A stretch of DNA of 64,000 nucleotides from Marinomonas piezotolerans (lineage in GTDB: Bacteria > Pseudomonadota > Gammaproteobacteria > Pseudomonadales > Marinomonadaceae). Location: assembly GCF_003362755.1 (NCBI RefSeq), contig NZ_QKRA01000002.1, positions 1-64,000 of the forward strand. The letters are read 5' to 3'. A program made the position numbers and the translations under genes. This document shows, in pieces, positions 63,531-64,000 of this stretch; the stretch's first letter is position 1; each line of letters opens with the position of its first letter. Under the pieces are notes generated by a model that was not told the origin of the DNA, did not search any database, and worked only from the letters and a program-made list of their open reading frames with translations.

Positions 63531-64000
63531 ATGGCAAGTCTAGTCATTGAAAATGTAAAAAAACGCTACGGCGAAACCGAGATCCTAAAAGGGATCAATA
63601 TCTCAATTGAACCTGGTGAATTCTTGATCTTGGTTGGGCCGTCTGGCTGTGGTAAATCCACGCTCATGAATTCTATTGCAGGCTTAGAAGACGTATCCGA
63701 AGGCCGGATTCTAATCGGCGATAAAGACGTCACTTTCTCAAGCCCAAAAGATCGTGATATTGCAATGGTATTCCAGTCTTACGCGCTGTATCCCAACATG
63801 ACCGTCGCCGCAAACATCTCTTTCGGCCTAGAAATGCGCAAGGTTCCGAAAGAGGAACGCGAAGCGGAAGTACAACGTGTCGCTGACATGCTGCAAATCG
63901 GCCACTTGCTGAAGCGCAAGCCAGCACAACTCTCTGGTGGTCAGCGCCAACGTGTGGCGATGGGTCGCGCCCTAGCCCGTCGTCCAAAGATGTATCTATT
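63531..64000 (+). CDS. gtsD: Glucose ABC transporter ATPase GtsD, 5' part
   Basis: The frame is open to the window edge; about 156 residues are visible. MASLVIENVKKRYGETEILK starts it, with Walker A GPSGCGKSTLMNS near 37, the Q-loop VFQSYALYPNMT near 80, signature LSGGQRQRVAMGRA near 135, and the beginning of the Walker B region at the edge. It is the MalK/UgpC-type ATPase of the glucose importer. GGAG lies 7 nt before the ATG. It follows gtsC by 68 nt and completes the gtsABCD set. Confidence 0.93.
   Translation, partial: MASLVIENVKKRYGETEILKGINISIEPGEFLILVGPSGCGKSTLMNSIAGLEDVSEGRILIGDKDVTFSSPKDRDIAMVFQSYALYPNMTVAANISFGLEMRKVPKEEREAEVQRVADMLQIGHLLKRKPAQLSGGQRQRVAMGRALARRPKMYL

Noticed and set aside
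1..64000. Mobile elements, CRISPR arrays, integron sites
   Set aside because: No transposase or integrase gene, no regularly spaced repeats and no attC-like structure were seen on either strand.

Overview
The window is about 64 kb of a marine-type gammaproteobacterial chromosome. Gene orders such as tkt-epd-pgk-fba, ftsY-ftsE-ftsX-rpoH, metX-metW-rdgB-hemW and gshB-tonB match the Pseudomonas/Oceanospirillales group. Together with moderate GC content, an alpha-glucoside (agl) cluster and a glucose (gts) cluster, they suggest an Oceanospirillales relative such as Marinomonas. That taxonomic guess is an inference. I see no insertion sequence, prophage, integron or CRISPR array.

Layout. 1-380: 5' end of a leftward 16S rRNA gene with its leader, boxA and a strong P1-type promoter. 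493-4454: a leftward polyamine-type ABC transporter operon whose binding protein has a Tat signal. 4759-8651: a chemoreceptor, serA and a low-complexity hypothetical gene. 8675-15202: trmA, an outer-membrane-like protein, mtnN, and a LuxQ-like membrane sensor with its LuxP-like periplasmic partner. The LuxQ-like sensor has lost every kinase and receiver signature I can look for. 15310-15394: tRNA-Leu(TAG). 15488-21097: fba, pgk, epd and tkt. 21327-25671: metK behind a two-state terminator leader, rsmE, and a TolC/OmpA pair. 25791-39898: gshB, a TonB-like gene, rpoH, ftsXEY, a degenerate M16-like gene, rsmD, a second chemoreceptor, and metXW-DUF4426-rdgB-hemW. 40225-45228: a BCCT transporter, a manganese (yybP-ykoY) riboswitch in front of a GDT1/UPF0016 exporter, a cNMP/CBS/DUF294 protein and a DEDDh exonuclease. 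45225-54207: the leftward agl operon for alpha-glucosides, with its LacI regulator and a fructokinase. 54396-60072: a GltR/GtrS-like two-component pair, followed by a leftward sensor/receiver/REC-GGDEF-EAL module. 60343-64000: the gtsABCD glucose transporter, with gtsD cut by the window edge.

How the genes fit together. The right third is a sugar-acquisition block: alpha-glucosides or sucrose enter through AglEFGK, are split by AglA, and free fructose is phosphorylated by the fructokinase. Glucose enters through GtsABCD, probably under the neighbouring two-component pair. The middle holds central carbon metabolism, methionine/SAM metabolism (metK, metX, metW, mtnN) and cell division/secretion genes.

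The most unusual items are three. First, the LuxP/LuxQ-like operon: it has a pseudokinase architecture, is coupled to mtnN (an enzyme of the AI-2 precursor pathway), and has a 10-bp palindrome over its promoter region. Second, the metK leader has two mutually exclusive hairpins, one of them an intrinsic terminator. Third, a tandem pair of 11-nt-phased CTTAA repeats lies upstream of the agl operon.
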